From the NCBI RefSeq assembly GCF_900497805.2, contig NW_020954625.1:23190764-23254763 (forward strand): 64,000 bases of DNA. Reading direction: 5' to 3'. Source of the DNA: Vombatus ursinus. Its lineage: Eukaryota > Chordata > Mammalia > Diprotodontia > Vombatidae. Shown here in pieces: positions 1 through 10,209 of the stretch. Within the stretch, counting starts at the first letter, position 1. Every line of letters starts with the position of its first letter. The notes beneath the pieces are model-generated. The model was given only the letters and a program-made list of their open reading frames with translations, was not told the DNA's origin and did not search any database. Both the position numbers and the translations under genes were made by a program.

Positions 1-1060
1 GGGCTCGTGCTGTACCCACGCCCCCCCGGCCGCTCGATCTGGGTGCCTTTTCGCTCATCTCCAGTGTCATCTCTTGGGGAAGCCTGCCTGATCCCCCCCC
101 CCCCCCAGGTGCCAGTGCCGCTCCTCAGGCCTGGCACATAGTTTAACTGGAATTCTTTCTCCAGTAAAATGTGTGGCAGTTGTGGGTGGCGGTGGTCAGA
201 CCCACACACACACCCCTCCATTTATTGAACTGGGGCATGGGCTCTGGCATTTGGCTACAGGGCAGGCGCCTCTCTCTTTAGAATGACTCGGGAAACTCCT
301 GATTGGTCCCCGGTGCTAAACCACAACTATAAATTCCTGGAGGGCATGCTCCGCTTCTGGCACGCCCGTAGGTGCTTAAGGAATGTTAGGTAAGTAAACG
401 ATAAATGCGATCTAATCCACCGAAGTAGAGAGAAAACTCTGGTCCATCAAGTTCGGGGAAACTACTTGCCCAAGGCCACACGGTCAATAAGCTTTGGGAG
501 AGGGCTTAATTTAAATCACTATTATGGGCTTATTTGTATAGCGCTTTCAGGTTTGCAAAGAGCTCTACAAAGATTATCGCTTCTCTGTCCACTTAGGGCC
601 ACTTGAAGATTCACCCAGGTGCTTGGATTTTAAGGGAATGCTAGGTGATGAGCAAGCTTAGGGGCCCCGGCTTAGTACTATGCCTGACATACAGTAGGCA
701 CTTAATAAATGTTTGTTTCCCATCGTCCCCGCCAAGTAACTGGGCGTTCTGGAGTCCAGGGAAGGAATGGAGACTTAGTGCGTACACCCAAGAATGAAAC
801 GCGCTAATGTTTACTTAAACACTTGTGGGTGGCCAGAGTTGGGAAGCTTACTTCCGTGGTCTAATAGAAAATTCCCTGAGGCCCAAAAGGGTTGCAACAT
901 AGAAAATAAAACCCTGTTTCGTAATAACGAAGGAGAGGTCGACTCAGACCCTCAAAGTCATCGTGTTCCTTCTCGGCTCAGACGCAAACACGGGTGACCT
1001 CCCAGGGAGAAAAACGTTCAGTAGTGAGGGGCTGGGGCGGGGGATGCCGAGGCACCGCGT
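1..1060. other. Unassigned GC-moderate sequence with old repeat scraps
   Basis: No gene recognised. About 440-560 reads as an antisense MIR-type piece (caaggccacacgg, then a stretch like tttgtatagcgctttcaggtttgc). About 665-715 ends like an L2/MIR tail (ggcacttaataaatgtttg). The first 60 bases are CpG-rich and may be the edge of another GC-rich segment outside the window. The 67-codon frame at 794 has no recognisable motif and I leave it out. Confidence 0.4.
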
Positions 1061-1077
1061 GTGGGAGGTGCAAGCGG

Positions 1078-1165
1078 AGTGGCTTAAGTGCTGGATTTGG
1101 AGTCTGGAAGACTCACGTTCAAATTCTGCCCCTGCCTACCGACCCAGGGTGAACGAGTTTCCTGG
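1078..1165 (+). repeat. MIR/CORE-SINE fragment (tRNA-like 5' part)
   Basis: The stretch keeps the tRNA-derived core of a MIR-type SINE: ggatttggagtctggaagac followed by cacgttcaaattctgcc, which is a B-box-like region. It is short and truncated, and lies just upstream of the CpG island. Confidence 0.5.
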
Positions 1166-1535
1166 CCAACGGCAGGGCAGTGAAGGTTCTCGTGACAAGG
1201 ACCTCCGGGTCGTCTACTTCGTAAACTTTCTGCCTGCCAGCTGTAATCATGTCACCCTGCCTCCGCTCAGGGGCCCCCCCCCGGGAGAAGGGTCTCCTGG
1301 GCCCTTCCAAACGGCCATCCTGGGCTCCGCATGCCCACGATCACCTCTAATCAGGGTCGGTGACGTAGTGCCCTGCTGCCCCGCCCCCCGAGGCCCCTCG
1401 GCTTACTGATTCCCACCCCCTTAGGGTTTGCGCCCGTCATCCAGCATCCCCCAACCCTCCGCGCCCCGCCAGGGCTTAGGCCAAGGGATCTCTGGGGCCG
1501 GCTCCACCGCCGTGGCTGGATGCCAGCCCAGGGCA

Positions 1536-1592
1536 GGGGTGGGGCGGCGGGAGAGAGCGGGTCAGCGCCCAGGGAAGCGCCTGGGGCGGGGC
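1536..1592 (+). promoter_or_regulatory. GC boxes (Sp1/KLF type)
   Basis: There are two GC boxes. One is ggggtggggcggcgg at 1536-1550. The other is a consensus-quality ggggcggggc at 1583-1592. Sp1/KLF factors bind such boxes in CpG-island promoters. Binding itself is inferred from sequence only. Confidence 0.5.
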
Positions 1593-1745
1593 TGCGGGCC
1601 GCCTCCTCCAGGGCTCCTAGGTCCTGCGGGATGCGGCTCGGCCAGCCGGCCCGAGAGCTGCCTGGGGGCTCCCCAAGACTTGGGACACCTGCGACTGCCA
1701 CCCTGGGGTGGGCGGGAGAGGCTGAAGGGTGCAAGCAGCCTCAGC

Positions 1746-1753
1746 CACGTGAC
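1746..1753. promoter_or_regulatory. CACGTGAC E-box (USF/MITF-TFE class)
   Basis: A palindromic CACGTG core followed by AC lies in the CpG island; the reverse strand reads GTCACGTG. This is the class of site bound by USF1/2 and by MiT/TFE factors. One site in a CpG island is suggestive but not proof of use. Confidence 0.45.
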
Positions 1754-1816
1754 TGGCCGAGTCGCCCCAGGGTAGCCATCTTCTCCCGGGCATCCCGTCC
1801 AGCCCCCTCTGACGCC

Positions 1817-1825
1817 GGCCAATCG
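1817..1825 (+). promoter_or_regulatory. CCAAT box (NF-Y type)
   Basis: ggCCAATcg carries the five-base NF-Y core with favourable flanks and lies about 65 bases after the E-box. In known promoters a CCAAT box commonly lies 60-100 bases upstream of the start; on that rule a plus-strand start would fall near 1880-1920. That placement is inference. Confidence 0.45.
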
Positions 1826-1827
1826 CC

Positions 1828-1845
1828 GGGGAGGGGAGGGCAGGG
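1828..1845 (+). other. Potential G-quadruplex
   Basis: Four G-tracts (GGGG-A-GGGG-A-GGG-CA-GGG) with one- or two-base loops fit the standard G4 pattern. It directly follows the CCAAT box, a common arrangement in CpG-island promoters. Confidence 0.5.
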
Positions 1846-2149
1846 CAGAGCGGGAAGGGGGGCCTGGAGCGGGCAGCGCACACACCCCGCCCCCCCCACC
1901 TCGGACACACCTCTCTGACCGTCACTTCCCGCCCTCTGCTCATTTCCTCTGCTCTAAGCGGACCAGGCCTCCAGTACTCATGTTTGCGGTTCCTCTGCTC
2001 TCTTTGCCTGGCTTTGGGGAGCCCCTTCGGAGATGCGATGCCTGGGGAAAGCAGAGAGCACGGAGGCAGAGGGCCTGGGTTCCCATCTCAGCCCTCCTGC
2101 TCCCCCACCCTGGGAGCTGGCCTCCAAAGCCCGTGCATAGGGAACTGAA

Positions 2150-2220
2150 GGGTGTCCACCTTACTGATGAAGGGCCTGAGGAGCCCGGGGGCACACAGGT
2201 AAGCCAGGGCTGGACTTGAC
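2150..2220 (-). repeat. MIR fragment, antisense
   Basis: Ttactgatgaagggcctgag and gggcacacaggtaagccagg match the antisense MIR pattern (gatgaggaaactgaggc ... ggtcacacagctagtaag). This explains a CAG/GTAAGC at 2197-2204 that would otherwise look like a splice donor. Confidence 0.45.
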
Positions 2221-2559
2221 TTTCCTAGGGTGGAAAAGTAGAATGGCCTACAAAGGTCTTCCGGCGTGACCTCCTCATGTTATCAGAAGAAGATGCTGAG
2301 ACCCAGATTGGGAGTGATTTTGTCCTAGGATCTTAGGGTAAGGGTCTGACGACACTTTAGTCCAGCCCCTTCTTGAGTTTTGGGGGTGTTTTGCAGACCT
2401 GTCATTTTATTGGCTTGGGAAACTCCCAGTGTGGAAAGACTTTCTGGGCACATCAGCAGCTGTGCTTATATTTTAGTTTTAGTTGCCTAGCATCAATCAA
2501 CAAGAATTTATAGCTCTCCAGAGGCGTGTGAGGTGTTCAGGAAGGACTCTCGGTAAACC

Positions 2560-2850
2560 AACACTCTATGCAGATGGGCTGTACCAGTTGAGGGTAACGG
2601 CCAGGCCTGAAACCCATGGGTGATTTAAGAGGGTGGCTACCCCAGGAATGTGAAGACCTCTTGGCAGAATGGGCGGAAGAGAGCAGTTTGTTCCAAGGGT
2701 CGTGCTTAGAGCTTGGTCAGACGTCAAGGAGGCATCCACGGCATCCTGGCCTTCAGTCCACTTGACTTGTCGTGCCGATGGACTCCAGTGACTCTGGAAG
2801 AGAGGGTAAGGCTTAGGCTTTGTGCAGCCCTGCCTCCCCTAAATCCAGTT
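2560..2850 (+). repeat. Mar-type marsupial SINE copy
   Basis: The copy shares its order of blocks with the elements near 10.2-11.1 kb and 52.7-53.6 kb: a gaagacctcttggcagaatg block, then cttagagcttggtcagac, gcatccacggcatcctgg, tggactccagtgactctgg and a gcagccctgcctcccctaaa block. I recognise these from a common marsupial SINE family; the exact family name is not certain. It is diverged and ends near the L2 that follows. Confidence 0.6.
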
Positions 2851-2924
2851 TATGAGGGAGTCTGGACATCAGCCGTGATGCCATTGATCCTCTTGGGAAA
2901 AAGGAAGCGCAGACAACAACTGAG

Positions 2925-4060
2925 CCCCAGCTACACAGTCAGGCACTGTTCTAAGTGGTGGGGGTACAAAAAGAGGCAAAAGAGTCCCTGCCCTCGAAGA
3001 GCTTACAGTCTAATAGGGGAGACCACGTGCAAACAAGTACGTACAAAGCAAGCTCTATATGGGATAAATAGGAAATAATTAACGGAGGGAAGGCACTGGA
3101 ATTCAGACTTTTCCAGAAGGTAGGATTTTACTTGGGACTTGAAGGAAGGCAGGGAAGCCAGTGGGCAGAATTGAGGAGGGAGAGGATGCCTGGAACCCAG
3201 GGGAAGGTTGTCTTGTTCGTGGAACAGCCAGGTGGCCAGCGTCACCGGTCTGAAGAATACATGTGGCAGAGTGAGGTGTAAGAAGACTGGAAGGGGCTAC
3301 GTTATAAAGAGCTTTGAAGGCCAAACAACATTTTGTATTTGGTCCTGGAGACAATAGGGAGCCGCTGGAGTTTATTGGGTGGTGCAGGAGGAAGAGAGCG
3401 ACTCAGTCATACCTGTGCTTTAGGAAAATCACTTTGGTGTCTGAATGGAGGGTGGACTGGTGTGGGGGAGAGACCTGAGGCAGGCAGACCCCCACCCCCA
3501 ACAGCTATTATGATAGTCCAGGAGCGAGTTGATGAGGGCCTGCACCAGAGTGGGGGCGGGGTCAGAAGAAAGAAGGAGTGAAATCTGCAGGCCTTGGTGA
3601 TGGCTTGGATATGGGGGAGGGATGAGATAGTGAAGAGTCCAGGATGACTCCTAGGTTGTGAGCCCGAGGGATGTGGGAAGATGGTGTAGCCCTCCAGAGT
3701 AATAGAGAAGGTAGGAGGGAGGGAGGGTTTGGGGGGAAGGAGACATGCTGAGTTTAAGATGTCTATGAGAAGGGGACAGCTAGGTGGTGCAGTGGATAGA
3801 GCACCAGCCCTGAAGTCAGGAGGACCTGAGTTCAAATCCAGCCTCAGACCAAACACTTGACACTTACTAGCTGTGTGACCCTGGGCAAGTCACTTAACCC
3901 CAGTTGCCTTAAAAAAAAAAAAAAGATGTCTATGAGAGATCCAGTTCAAGAGGTCGGAGGTCAGCACAGAGGCCAGGGCAGGAGAGGTAGATTTGAGATG
4001 GTCCTTAGATCCACAGAGCTGTTAAGTCACCAAAGGAAGAAGGAGGGAGGGAGAAGAGAA
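2925..4060 (-). repeat. L2 LINE 3' half, antisense, split by a SINE
   Basis: Read on the minus strand this is the 3' part of an L2 element: the C-terminal reverse-transcriptase region followed by the 3' end. Typical plus-strand landmarks are aggcactgttctaagtggtg, ctgccctcgaagagcttaca, gagccgctggagtttattgg and aggatgactcctaggttgtg. Minus-strand frames at 3103-3354 and 3407-3856 keep fragments of the L2 protein. The L2 sequence stops at 3770 and resumes at 3938 around a younger SINE, which dates the SINE as the later arrival. Confidence 0.75.
3771..3923 (+). mobile_element. tRNA-derived marsupial SINE with poly-A tail and perfect TSD
   Basis: The body runs from aggggacagctaggtggtgc through gtggatagagcaccagccct, gagttcaaatccagcctcag and gtgtgaccctgggcaagtca to an A-tail. 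The 14-base duplication agatgtctatgaga lies at 3757-3770 and 3924-3937 without a difference, so insertion was by target-primed reverse transcription and is fairly recent. The tail and the TSD form point to L1 as the mobilising enzyme. The host sequence is an L2. Confidence 0.9.
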
Positions 4061-4063
4061 GAG

Positions 4064-4369
4064 GGTGCGCTCTCAAGGAGCGTCAGCAAAGGAGGCTGAG
4101 AAGAAAGTGCCGAAGGCAGGACTTGCACCTTGGTCTTTGAGAGAACTTAGGGCCCTTCTCCTCCAGTCCCACGTTTTATTTGGGACCATTCTATGATTCT
4201 GTTGGCACAGGTAACTTCCAAGTTAGGAAACTCCTCTCCCCATGAAGCTCAGCACCTCTTCAGAAGCCAGAGAGTCACGTCAGGTGCTGAATGGTGACCC
4301 AGCTCCTAGGTCAAAGAAGGCGCTCAGACCCAGGTCTTTCTGGCTCCAGGTCCAGACTCTCCTCCACGG
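4064..4369. other. Unassigned
   Basis: I see no gene and no repeat that I can name. The first part is A/G-rich, probably degraded L2; the rest shows weak MIR-like words only. Confidence 0.3.
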
Positions 4370-4570
4370 CCGTCATACCCCCCATTTTTACTAGTGAAGA
4401 AACTAAGGCTTACGGTGGGTCACTAGCTGTTATCAGATCACAGATAAGGGCCTTACAGGCCCAAACCCCTCATTTGACAGATGAGGAAACTGAGGTTTGT
4501 GGAGGTGAAGGGACGTGCCCATGGACACACATTAATTAACAGAGCTGGGTTTTAAATATAGACCCTAGCA
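4370..4570 (-). repeat. MIR fragments, antisense
   Basis: Two adjoining antisense MIR-type pieces: tagtgaagaaactaaggc in the first, and cctcatttgacagatgagga followed by gacacacattaattaacaga in the second. Confidence 0.6.
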
Positions 4571-4599
4571 ATAGATACTCTCAAAGGTCCAATATCAGC

Positions 4600-4980
4600 C
4601 ATAAGTGATTTTTTCCCCACTTAATAGTATTTGATTTTTTCCAATTACATGCAAAGATAGTTTTCAACATTCACTTTTATAAGATTTTTAGTTTCACATT
4701 TTTTTCTCCCTCCCTCCCCAAGACGGCATGCAATCTGATAGAAGCTATACATGTACAATCATATTAAACATATTTCCACATTAGTCATGTTGTGAAAGAA
4801 GATTTAGAACCAAAGGGAAAAGCCACGAGAAAGAAAAAAACAGAAAAAAAGTGAACATAGTCATCTTCGATCTGCATTCAGGCTCCCTAGTTGTTTCTCT
4901 GGATGTGGACAGCCTTTTCTTTTGCATGAATGCATGAATCTTTTGGAGGAGAGCTGTATTTCTTTGTGGGGCTTCCCTGA
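4600..4980 (-). repeat. L1 3' end, antisense
   Basis: The stretch is the reverse complement of the L1 3' end present at 6060-6345. Matching words are tgcaatctgatagaagctat, ttaaacatatttccacatta and gtcatgttgtgaaagaag. Only the 3' UTR is left. Confidence 0.75.
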
Positions 4981-5099
4981 TTGGCCAACAAATCAAAACA
5001 AACAGGAAGAAAATGAGGGTTAGAGAGAGCCATGCCCCTTGTATTGAACTCTTAATAAATGTTTGCCAACCAACTGACCTTAAGGGAAGGCCTGTTTTC

Positions 5100-5560
5100 T
5101 TCAGGCAGCTTAAGAAGGAGAAAGGTCACTAGAGATCATCTCCCCCATTTGATAAGTCTCTGTTTTGGCTAGGTGAAGCATTTTGTCCGAGGTCACACGG
5201 GCAGTCAGCAGAGGATCAGGGTTTGAGCCCAGGACTCTTGGCTACGAATCTCCAGAGAAGGCGGACAGTCACTCCAAACCTCTAATTCCTTCCTATCAGA
5301 CTGAGATTCCGTGATTTCTGGAAGAATTCCTGTGTAGGCAGGATATTGGGTAAGAGTCATTGCTTTTACAGAGATTTGGCAGCTGAGCTGAATTTCCATG
5401 GACCTGCAATCTGGACCACATATCATTTTATCATTCTGCAGGTTCTCGGGACTCGGGGTTCTTTGTTTCTCCAATCAAATGAGATAATATCTGGAAATTG
5501 ATTAGCATAGTACCTGACATATAGTATGTGCTTAGTAGTTGCTTATTCCCTCCCCTCCAG
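5100..5560. repeat. MIR fragments on both strands
   Basis: About 5110-5245 is antisense MIR (cacgggcagtcagcagagga). About 5478-5555 is the sense 3' end of another MIR (aaatgagataatatctgg, then gcatagtacctgacatatag). Between them, 5250-5470, I see nothing I can name. Confidence 0.5.
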
Positions 5561-5649
5561 TGTAGAAGAAGGGGAATTTTTAATTATTAGGCAACATGAT
5601 CCCCAAATCTAACAGCCAGAGGAGGTAAACGTCCCAAGAAGTAGGTGTC

Positions 5650-6345
5650 AAGATAAATAAATTTTGAAAAATGAAATAATACCACTACTACATCTGTATC
5701 CCAAAGAGATCATAAAAAAGGGAAAAGAACCCACATGTACAGAAATATTTATAACAGCTCTTTTTGTGGTGTCAAAGAATTGGAAATTGAGGGGATGCCC
5801 ATCAACTGGGGAGTGGCTGAACAAGTTGCGGTATATGAATGTAATGGGAATACTATTATGCTATAAGAAATGATGAGCAGATGGATTTCAGAAAAACCTG
5901 GAAAGATGTACATGAACTGATGCGGAGTGAAGTGAGCAGAACCAGGAGAACATTGCACACAGTAACAGCAACATTGTTCAATGACTGACTTTGATGGACT
6001 TAGCTCTTCTCAGCAATGCAGGAATCTAAGACATCTCCAAAGGACCCATGATGGAAAATGCTGTCCACATTCAAAGAAAGAACTATGGAGTCTTAATGCA
6101 GATTGAAGCACACTGTTTTCTCTCTTTGTTGTTGTTTTTTCTTTTTTCTTTCTCATGGTTTTTCCCTTGTGTTCTGATTCTTCTTTCACAACATGACTAA
6201 TGTGGAAATATGTTTAATATGATCATACATGTGTAGCCTATATCAGATTGCATGCTGTCTTGGGGAGGGGGAAAGATTTAGAACTCAAAATCTTATAAAA
6301 GTGAATGTGAGAACTAAAAAAAAATGTAGTTCAAAAAATAAAATC
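5650..6345 (+). repeat. L1 3' fragment: end of ORF2 plus 3' UTR
   Basis: Translation gives the end of L1 ORF2: NWKLRGCPSTGEWLNKLRYM, parallel to the human ORF2 C-terminal block around MWYIYTMEYYSAIK. The 3' UTR follows with tgtggaaatatgtttaatat, tatatcagattgcatgctg and a final gaactcaaaatcttataaaag. It is 5'-truncated, the normal outcome of L1 insertion, and moderately diverged. Confidence 0.8.
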
Positions 6346-6414
6346 AATCTGAATCCCTTGGGGGGGGAAGGGGAAGGAGTGCCAGTCTTGGGAGTTGTCT
6401 CACAGGTAAATACG

Positions 6415-6672
6415 TCAGGGCACCATGGATGGGGTACCAGGCATAGAGTCAGGAAGACTCATCTTCCTGAGTTCAAATCCATCCTCAGACACTTACCAAC
6501 TAACTGTGTGACCCTGGGCAAGTCACTTCACCCTGTTTGCCTCAGTTTCCTCACCTGTCAAATGAGCTAGAGAAGGAAATAGCAAAACACTCCAGTATCT
6601 CTGTTAAGAAAACCCTAAATGAGGTCATGGTGAGTTGGACACGACTTAAAAAAAATGACTTAACAACAAAAC
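6415..6672 (+). mobile_element. CORE/tRNA SINE with RTE-type tail
   Basis: A tRNA-like head (gcatagagtcaggaagactc) leads into gtgtgaccctgggcaagtca, then ctagagaaggaaatagcaaa and a 3' end gttggacacgacttaaa ... taacaacaaaa. That end resembles the tail ruminant Bov-tA elements share with BovB, so an RTE enzyme is the likely mobiliser. It is one of four copies in the window (28.5, 32.6 and 58.0 kb). Confidence 0.8.
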
Positions 6673-6674
6673 CA

Positions 6675-7200
6675 GTGTCAGGAGTTTGGGAATCCGTCTG
6701 GACTTTCTGGAGAGAGGGGATTCTCTGAGTGTTGCCTCTCAGAAAAAGAAAAGGATCACCCCAGTGGCTCCTGCAGCTGACCAGCAAAGGTATAAAAAGA
6801 CAGATGGGAGGGAAGGCCCTAGCGGTTCCACTGAGCTACCAAGACCACTTATCTATCCCCAAGGGAACTGCTTTTCCAGAGCCCCGATTGTGTTTGCCTT
6901 GGGGGCAGGGCAAAGGAAAGGTAGAGCCTAAGCCTGCCAGTGGCAATATAACTATGGGATTGACTGAGTAAGACACTGGGAGGGATTGCCCAGGAAACGG
7001 TGTCCCCATGGCAGCTGCAAAGTGGTTCCCTTTGGAGGGAAGCTTAGGGCCTGACTTGGGTGCTCATTTCATTTTTTGTGCAGTGAAATAAAGGTTTTCC
7101 TCTACGGATTTGCAACTTTGAGTATTTATTTGAAAGCTGAGGACCTTGTTGCCCACATTTGTGGAAACCAATACTTGTGTCATCTTGGAGTATTTCCCCA
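6675..7200 (+). mobile_element. Possible solo LTR fossil
   Basis: A TATA-like ggtataaaaag at about 6788 is followed some 300 bases on by a polyadenylation signal (tgaaataaagg, near 7086). This promoter-plus-poly-A spacing is LTR-like, and the segment sits between a SINE and sequence without such signals. No internal viral parts are seen and I cannot fix the ends. It could equally be a chance pairing of signals. Confidence 0.3.
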
Positions 7201-8749
7201 CAGTAAATTCCCAGTATGGGCGAGAGAATGCAGTGACTTTTGGTGTCAGCCCCAGAGGTCAGCGCTGTCCATGGGAGCCCAGAGGGCGAGTAGCCGGGAG
7301 CATTAGGGGCACACTTCAGGCCATGGGTTACATTACTCATTCTTTACTTACCTCACATCAAAATCTGCTGTCCTGTCCGTACTCCCCATTCTGCCCTTTA
7401 GGGCTAAGCAGGCCAAGTCTCATCCACGTGACAGGCCTACTGAAAAGACAGCTGCCATGCCCCCTCCACATCGTCTTCTGTCTCTTTATGCTCTTAAAAA
7501 TCATTGAGGATCCCCTAAAGAGTAGAGGATTAGTATTAAAAGTGGAGACACGTCCTACTGTTATCACGAAAATAGTTTCAGCATTTGGGACTCCCAGGGG
7601 TTTGACAACCCCTCTTCTCCTCTGTCATTACCTCCTGTCCAAACGATGACATCGAGCTCAAGGGCCAAACCATTCAGTTGGTAGCTCCATGTACAATCTC
7701 CTGGGAAAGGAATTAGGCCCAAAATGAGATAGGAGATGAGAAAATGACCTGAATTACCTTTCGGGCATTGCACAGGCCTTTTAACAAGCAGAAATTGATC
7801 TTTTCAAAATAAATGTTGTCATGGAGATACAATGACATGATTGTGAATCTTGGAATTCCACAATCTCCACGGATTCAAATTGATGAGTGACCCAAAGGTC
7901 AGTGGAAAAACTCGGCGGGTCACGAAGGAAGCGTTTAACTGAAAAAGGCTGATGGCTGGTCATGTCGCTAAAAAATGATTGGTAAGAGAACTTCCCCCAG
8001 AATTACTCTGTATTTTCTAGGCATTTGTTTTGTGTTTACTGATCTACATCCATTTGATTTCTCAGGTGGACTATAAACGTGACAGCAGGTGAGCTGTTTA
8101 AATCTCATCTTTGTATGCCTGACACATAGTAGCTGCTTCCATATTGCATCTGAAATTGAATCAGATGCTCTAACCCTCTCACCAGGCCTGGTTGCCCTCC
8201 AGTTAGCCAATGAGTTTCTTACAATGTCACTCCTGAAACTGAACTTGTTACTTCAGATAACTGTCTGCCCACAGTAGGACTGTCTCTTCCATAGTCTTGG
8301 CTAGCCTCCCTCTCTTATTGATGCCTGAGAACTCCCATTGGCTTTCTTTGGCTACATGACCACACTGGTGACTCACATTGATAGGGTTTCTTTTGTCTCA
8401 TGTCTTTACTCAGATAATGGGAGGAGGAGGGGAGGATAGTTAGTAAGTTCATCGTGTGAGATGAAAAGAGTTACGACAGATAATTCTACCAGAGAGGTTA
8501 TCCCACTCCTAGAATCTGCAGTTTGCCCGTAGCGGCCAACATCGGCTCTTTCTTATGGCTTCTGGTCTATGAAGGTTCTGCCAATAAGGTTTTATTTCCT
8601 CTATTCATAATGGAAGGAAATGATAAATTTCAATTTAAGAGTAGTGAAAAGAAAGATATAACTTTTTTCCCCTTCTAAGTTCACAGGCTCCCTGGAGCCT
8701 CTTAGCAGGCCAAAACAAGACCTATGATCCCAGGAATCTAAAATGCTGC
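7201..8749. other. Mostly unassigned, with a possible hAT fragment
   Basis: About 7490-7620 resembles part of an old hAT-Charlie-type transposon known across mammals (aaaaatcattgaggatcccc ... gaaaatagtttcagcatttg ... gggactcccaggggt). The other 1.4 kb shows no gene and no repeat I can name. It includes TGACCCAAAGGTCA at 7888-7901, an everted pair of nuclear-receptor-like half sites. Confidence 0.35.
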
Positions 8750-9060
8750 CTTTGATATTTATTATCCATGTGATGTGGGCAAGGAGCACACTCTCTGGGC
8801 CTCAGTTTCTTTCTCATAAAATGAGGAAAGTGGAGAGTGAGCTTAGAGACAGGTAGAGCTGGACTCCTTCCCTGCCTTTCCTAGGTCCTTGATCTGGGCC
8901 CCAGGGAAATGATCTCACTTTTTAAGCCTTGGTTTCCCTCTCTATAAAATGGGAAGAATAATACCTCTACTAATTGGCCCACAGGGTTATTTGAGGATCA
9001 AGTGAGAAAGTGGCACAAAGGTACTTTGCAAACACAGAGTCAAGGCCTGTTATTAAAGGG
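8750..9060 (+). repeat. Two sense MIR copies
   Basis: The first (8750-8860) holds ctctgggcctcagtttcttt. The second (8890-9060) runs from tggtttccctctctataaaa through taatacctctactaattggc to the ttatttgaggatcaagtgag block, which is the ordinary MIR order. Confidence 0.65.
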
Positions 9061-9299
9061 ATATAAACATAACATTCTGGTGTAAAAGCATTTTCACTGT
9101 TGTAGACAACTGAAAACAATCCCCCGAAAATGGCCTGTTCTTTGCAGAAGATCGTGGTACAAGGGTAGGGAAAAATTGAGTGTATACCTCAACCCCCCTC
9201 AGATATGAGCTCCTGAAAGCTACCCCCAAGTCCAAAGTGTATGTGGGTTAGCATCTATTCAAAATTATAGTTCCTGAGGCCACACTGGTGTTTCCCTAT

Positions 9300-9675
9300 T
9301 GTTAGACCAACCCAGAGGACACATTAATTTGGAGCAAAAGGCATTTAATTAAACAGCATAGCCTAGGAAGGTAAGATGCAAGGAAACTACATGTCTCCCC
9401 CAGCCCACACTCATAAGAAGGTCCTTTCCCACAGATTCCCACTTCCCCTGAGAGAACAAACACACTTAGTCAGGGCATATGCATGGAAAAAGGAATGGGA
9501 CGCATAGGAAGTGTGCATAGGCAGAGCAGCAAATGCCCCTGGTACTGCATCCCAGCTGAAACCCCTCCCTGACTCTGAGGTTGCCTACTGAGCTTCCCCG
9601 AACAGCTGATGTATTCTGCTGAGCTATGCAAATCGCTGTCATCACCTGGGCTGTGCTAAGATCTGCTGCTGCGGA
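9300..9675 (-). mobile_element. LTR fossil, antisense
   Basis: The start (tgttagaccaacccagagga) and the gcaaaaggcatttaattaaa block match the sequence at 53.77 kb, so the two belong to one family. On the minus strand the block gives an ATTAAA-type poly-A signal near the end, as expected in an LTR. No internal virus parts are seen. The right boundary is taken from the MIR that begins at 9676. The family is not identified and the copy is diverged. Confidence 0.45.
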
Positions 9676-9840
9676 GAATCATAGCGTTAGGGTTGGAAAG
9701 GACATGAGAGGCCAGCTGGTTCAACCCCATCATTTTCTGGATGAGGCCTGACTAAAGTCACACAGGAGTAAGAGGCAGAGCTAAGATCTGAACCCAGGTC
9801 TTCTGACTCCAAATCCAGCACTCATTCCATTCCACCAAGC
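9676..9840 (-). repeat. MIR, antisense
   Basis: Antisense MIR landmarks occur in order: agaatcatagcgttagggtt, ggatgaggcctgac, gtcacacaggagtaagaggc and gaacccaggtcttctgactc. Confidence 0.75.
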
Positions 9841-10205
9841 TAATCCTCCACTTTACCTTTGCCATCTGCTGAGCTGCAGCTTTGGTGGGCCTCTGACCCA
9901 CAGAGGGGTGGTTACAACACTTTTTGTGTGTCTAGCCCATAGCCTCAGGTCTATCTTTTAAAAGAAGATTAATGAAACGCAATAGGGACCTGGAACACAC
10001 AATTCACATAAATGTTTGTTCCCCAATTAGGTGCATCTTCTGCTATAATAGCGAAGAATAAATTAGTGAAGTGCTGTTATTTCATCCACCAAGTTTGTAG
10101 TTGAAAGGACCTTATTGAACATCTGGTGTCCAGGTGTCCAGGGCCTATGTGAGGGCTGCTGAGCCCCTTTCAGGGCTGCCTTCCCCCTTTGGGAAGGCAC
10201 TCTAA
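9841..10205. other. Unassigned
   Basis: Nothing recognisable in about 365 bases between a MIR and the SINE that follows. Confidence 0.4.
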
Positions 10206-10209
10206 CCCC

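Larger units (their letters stand above)
1320..1960. promoter_or_regulatory. CpG island, candidate promoter
   Basis: CpG dinucleotides are very frequent here (roughly 45 by eye in 640 bases) while they are rare in most of the other 63 kb. The stretch is GC-rich and holds Sp1-type GC boxes, a CACGTGAC E-box, a CCAAT box and a run of G-tracts. This combination is typical of a TATA-less CpG-island promoter or another constitutively unmethylated element. I see no recognisable coding exon on either side, so direction and target gene are unknown; a 5' UTR exon would not be visible by reading. Overlapping open frames on both strands here are an effect of high GC content. Confidence 0.6.

Noticed and set aside
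1428-1943. Several overlapping frames in the CpG island on both strands
   Set aside because: Stop codons are rare in GC-rich DNA. Frames overlap on both strands with no recognisable motif, so none is preferred as a first exon.
2197-2204. Strong-looking splice donor CAG/GTAAGC after the CpG island
   Set aside because: It lies in an antisense MIR whose usual sequence (cacacagctagtaag) gives this word by chance; no exon frame supports it.
7250-7275. REST/RE1-like element around agcgctgtccatgg
   Set aside because: Only the right half site (GGACAGCGC) is good; the left half matches at few positions.
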